From positions 1 to 15,750 of the forward strand of contig CANJJY010000049.1 in assembly GCA_947474445.1 (NCBI GenBank): 15,750 nt of DNA. Reading direction: 5' to 3'. Position numbers and translations under genes: made by a program. This document shows positions 13,602 through 15,750 of this stretch, piece by piece. The notes below the pieces were generated by a model. The model was not told the origin of the DNA, ran no database searches, and saw only the letters and a program-made list of their open reading frames with translations. This stretch comes from Oligoflexaceae bacterium. Lineage in GTDB: Bacteria; Bdellovibrionota_B; Oligoflexia; Oligoflexales; Oligoflexaceae. The number at the start of each line of letters is the position of its first letter. The first letter of the stretch is position 1.

Positions 13602-15750
13602 GCCGAAAGGGGTAAGTGAGGGTAGAAAATGCGGAGCCCATCGGTGGTCAGGAAGTAACCATCGTCAGCTTGAGTCACGATCAGCTCCTTACCTCCCACT
13701 GTAAACACCCGTTCTTCCTGTGAACCCAACTGACTCAAATCAATCTCCATGAAAGCGCCGGCGGCGAACATCAAGCGCATGGTCTGGCCTTCAAAGCTCA
13801 AACCCGCAAGCCTGAATTCTTGCCCTGGTGCCTCCGCAGGTTTCACATCACGTTTTTTAGGAAAAGCGGTGACGGGTGCCGCAGATACTTTTTTCGGTGC
13901 TGCCTGGGACACCGCCGGGCTAAGGGCCGGCTGTGGTCGAGAGGCGGCCGGAGCCGGATCGCTCTCGAGGAAACTCAAGGTTTCTTCGCGTGCATCTTGA
14001 TTGAGATCATCATCTTCATCGGCGAGCAATCGCGATTCCTCATCGATCGAGGCCTCAAGTTTGGCTTCGAAGTCGCTCTCTTCCTCATCGGATAGAGTCA
14101 TCGACGTGTCATTAACCTCTTCATCAAAGGAATCTTCAGGAATACTAGCCGCAGCTGCGGATTTCCCTGCAGTTTTTTGGTTTTTCTGCAGCTCTTCTGG
14201 GGCCAGTTCCTTATCGAGCTCAGGTATTTCATCCTGATCAAGTTCTTCGATGCCCAGTTCACCGCTTTCTATCGAATCAAGCTCCTCGTTCGGAGCCGAT
14301 GATAGATCCGTCTCTTCGGTCAATTCGTCAAGGCTAACTTCTTCGTCAATGCCCAATTCACTCGTCTCGTCCTCCATCAGCTCGAGACTCTCGTCGTCGT
14401 CTGATGTGGCCTCTTCGCGAGAAGAAGGAGCCGTCGGAGGGGCAGAAACCGGTGCCGTCGCAGCGACGCCCAAATCATCATCATCGCTCAAGCCCTCGTC
14501 AAGCAAGGCCGAGTCATCGCTTTCTAAATCAAATTGATCTTCGTCATCGAGAGTCTGGACCGCTGGGGCAGGAGATGGCGCTTTCGATGCCTGTCCCTGC
14601 ACGTTCGCCGAGGGTTCGGGCAGATGCGTCTCATCTTCTTCGAGTGCCAGATCATCACCGAGAGTTTGACCCTCTGTATCATCGATAGGAATCTCGTCAT
14701 CCAGATCCTGATCCATGGGAGGAGCCGATGCGGCCTTCGAGCCGGGGCTGACCGACAGAGCCGGAGCTTCGTCTTCTTCCAGACTTAAATCCGCTTCGAT
14801 TTCAAGGTTTTCGCCACCGAGATCAGCGTCATCGACGTCGAGACTAGGCTCGGGAGTCGCTGTTTTTTGCTGCTGCTTAGCATCAGGAGGGGTCAATTGT
14901 GGTTCATCTTCAAATTCAATCTCGCCCGAAAAATCTTCGATCATAGGTTCGTCGGGCAGAACTGCCGTGGCTTTGCCCAGATTTTGGGCAGGAGCCGGTG
15001 CCTGAGGAGCGGGAGCTGCCTCGAACTCCTCCTCCAAGCTATCTTCCCCAGGAGTATCTTCCATCAGAGTCAGATCGCTGTCGCTATCAACTTCCACCAG
15101 TTCCAAATCGTCGGCATCAGACTCTTGAGCGACTTGAACCGCAGCAGCGGGCGCTTCGTCCTCGAGTTCGAGGGAATCTTCGCCAGCAACAGATAGTTCA
15201 TCTTCACCGGCGCCGATGTCGTCTTCGAGAGCGGACGCATCATCAGCGTCGAGAATTTCTTCAGGTGCTGCTTCAATGGCCTCGAGGCTTTCGACGTCGT
15301 CGAGACTAAGCGTATCTTCAGAGACGTCCGTTGCCAAAGCGTCGTCGCCGGCTTCCATCGATAGATCGTCGTCGCTACTTTCTAGCGAGATTCCTTCGTC
15401 GGCTGGAGCAAGAGACAAGTCGTCATCACTGCTGTCGAGCGAGAGCTCGCCTTCACCGGAATCGAGCGACAGTTCGTCGTCTCCTCCAACGCTGGCTAGA
15501 TCAACCCCCTCAGCTTCGAGGGCCAGGTCATCGCCGGCCTCTATCTCTGCCTTGCCTTGAGGCTGCGGAGCAGCCGGCAAATCATCCATGCTCTCGTCAA
15601 ATGCGAGACCGTCTTCTCCTGAATCGGCTTCGAGGGCGAGGTCACCATCGTCTATGCCGAGTGAAGAATCTTCCGCTTCGGATTCACTGAGTCCGATTTC
15701 ATCATCAGCGGCAGACGCCGTCGCGGCTGGTCCGTCATCGAGATCGGAGA
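13598..15750 (-). CDS. Large acidic repeat protein with folded C-terminal domain (5' end outside window)
   Basis: More than 715 codons are visible. An ATG lies at 15589, but the frame continues without a stop to the window edge, and the sequence there has the same composition (for example DDGDLALEADSGEDG). That ATG is therefore probably internal and the gene is partial. Most of the protein is Asp/Glu/Ser/Leu-rich. The clearest degenerate repeats of about 9-11 residues (ELSLDSSDDD-like) lie at about 15350-15520. Short Pro/Ala linkers (APAPQAPAPAQ, APVSAPPTAP) interrupt it. A Pro/Ala/Lys stretch with PKKV and FPKKRDVKPAE then leads to the last 72 residues (13601-13816), a strand-rich, probably folded domain (FRLAGLSFEG...GYFLTTDGLRIFYP). 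No membrane segment or family signature was recognised. N-terminal domains that would explain its role lie outside the window. Confidence 0.85.
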   Translation of the reverse strand, partial: SDLDDGPAATASAADDEIGLSESEAEDSSLGIDDGDLALEADSGEDGLAFDESMDDLPAAPQPQGKAEIEAGDDLALEAEGVDLASVGGDDELSLDSGEGELSLDSSDDDLSLAPADEGISLESSDDDLSMEAGDDALATDVSEDTLSLDDVESLEAIEAAPEEILDADDASALEDDIGAGEDELSVAGEDSLELEDEAPAAAVQVAQESDADDLELVEVDSDSDLTLMEDTPGEDSLEEEFEAAPAPQAPAPAQNLGKATAVLPDEPMIEDFSGEIEFEDEPQLTPPDAKQQQKTATPEPSLDVDDADLGGENLEIEADLSLEEDEAPALSVSPGSKAASAPPMDQDLDDEIPIDDTEGQTLGDDLALEEDETHLPEPSANVQGQASKAPSPAPAVQTLDDEDQFDLESDDSALLDEGLSDDDDLGVAATAPVSAPPTAPSSREEATSDDDESLELMEDETSELGIDEEVSLDELTEETDLSSAPNEELDSIESGELGIEELDQDEIPELDKELAPEELQKNQKTAGKSAAAASIPEDSFDEEVNDTSMTLSDEEESDFEAKLEASIDEESRLLADEDDDLNQDAREETLSFLESDPAPAASRPQPALSPAVSQAAPKKVSAAPVTAFPKKRDVKPAEAPGQEFRLAGLSFEGQTMRLMFAAGAFMEIDLSQLGSQEERVFTVGGKELIVTQADDGYFLTTDGLRIFYPHLPLSA

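Noticed and set aside
14250..15560. Serine-rich and arginine-rich open frames on the plus strand opposite the acidic gene
   Set aside because: They are the complement of Asp/Glu/Ser codon repeats. The minus-strand frame is far longer and ends in a sensible folded domain.
1..15750. CRISPR array, tRNA/rRNA, transposase, integrase, toxin-antitoxin or phage-defence genes
   Set aside because: I looked for these on both strands and saw no direct-repeat/spacer pattern, cloverleaf-type sequence, DDE/recombinase motif or defence-type domain.

Overview
The window looks like an ordinary stretch of chromosome from a Gram-negative bacterium. It carries a putative outer-membrane barrel protein with a C-terminal Phe, a periplasmic amino-acid binding protein with a Sec signal peptide, and a small lipoprotein. 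Base composition is moderately GC-rich and coding density is very high; no gene-free gap exceeds about 200 bp. A deltaproteobacterial or Bdellovibrionota/Oligoflexia-like host would fit the long acidic low-complexity protein and the small lipoprotein, but that placement is only an inference. I see no tRNA, rRNA, CRISPR array, insertion sequence, integrase or other sign of recent mobility.

Layout. (1) Positions 1-859, plus strand: the 3' end of an unidentified gene overlaps the start of a secreted, probably outer-membrane beta-barrel protein. (2) Positions 1026-5702, minus strand: a compact operon transcribed from a recognisable extended -10 promoter near 5744-5771. It reads aapJ (binding protein), aapQ, aapM (permeases), aapP (ATPase), then a phospholipase/carboxylesterase-type alpha/beta hydrolase. 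From aapQ onward the genes overlap or nearly touch, so they are probably translationally coupled. The first four make a complete general polar amino acid importer. (3) Positions 5900-12110, plus strand: a DnaQ-like DEDDh 3'-5' exonuclease, then after 31 bp a biotin-dependent acyl-CoA carboxylase module. The module is a carboxyltransferase beta subunit of the methylcrotonyl/geranyl-CoA type, an AtuA-family protein (DUF1446 plus C-terminal ferredoxin-fold-like domain), and a biotin carboxylase/biotin carrier alpha subunit. The last two genes overlap by ATGA. (4) Positions 12297-13601, plus strand: an unrecognised protein with a winged-helix-like N-terminus, then a small lipoprotein. (5) Positions 13598-15750, minus strand: the 3' part of a gene for a very acidic, repetitive protein ending in a folded domain of about 72 residues. 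Its reading frame stays open to the window edge, so its start is not here.

How the genes work together. AapJQMP should import L-amino acids, including branched-chain ones in characterised relatives. The carboxylase module would fit leucine/isovalerate catabolism (3-methylcrotonyl-CoA) or acyclic terpene breakdown (geranyl-CoA), but the usual partners (acyl-CoA dehydrogenase, enoyl-CoA hydratase, HMG-CoA lyase) are absent from the window. The points most worth a second look are the AtuA protein embedded between the two carboxylase subunits, the acidic repeat protein with its conserved-looking tail domain, and the unrecognised winged-helix-like protein with a hairpin just ahead of its ribosome binding site.
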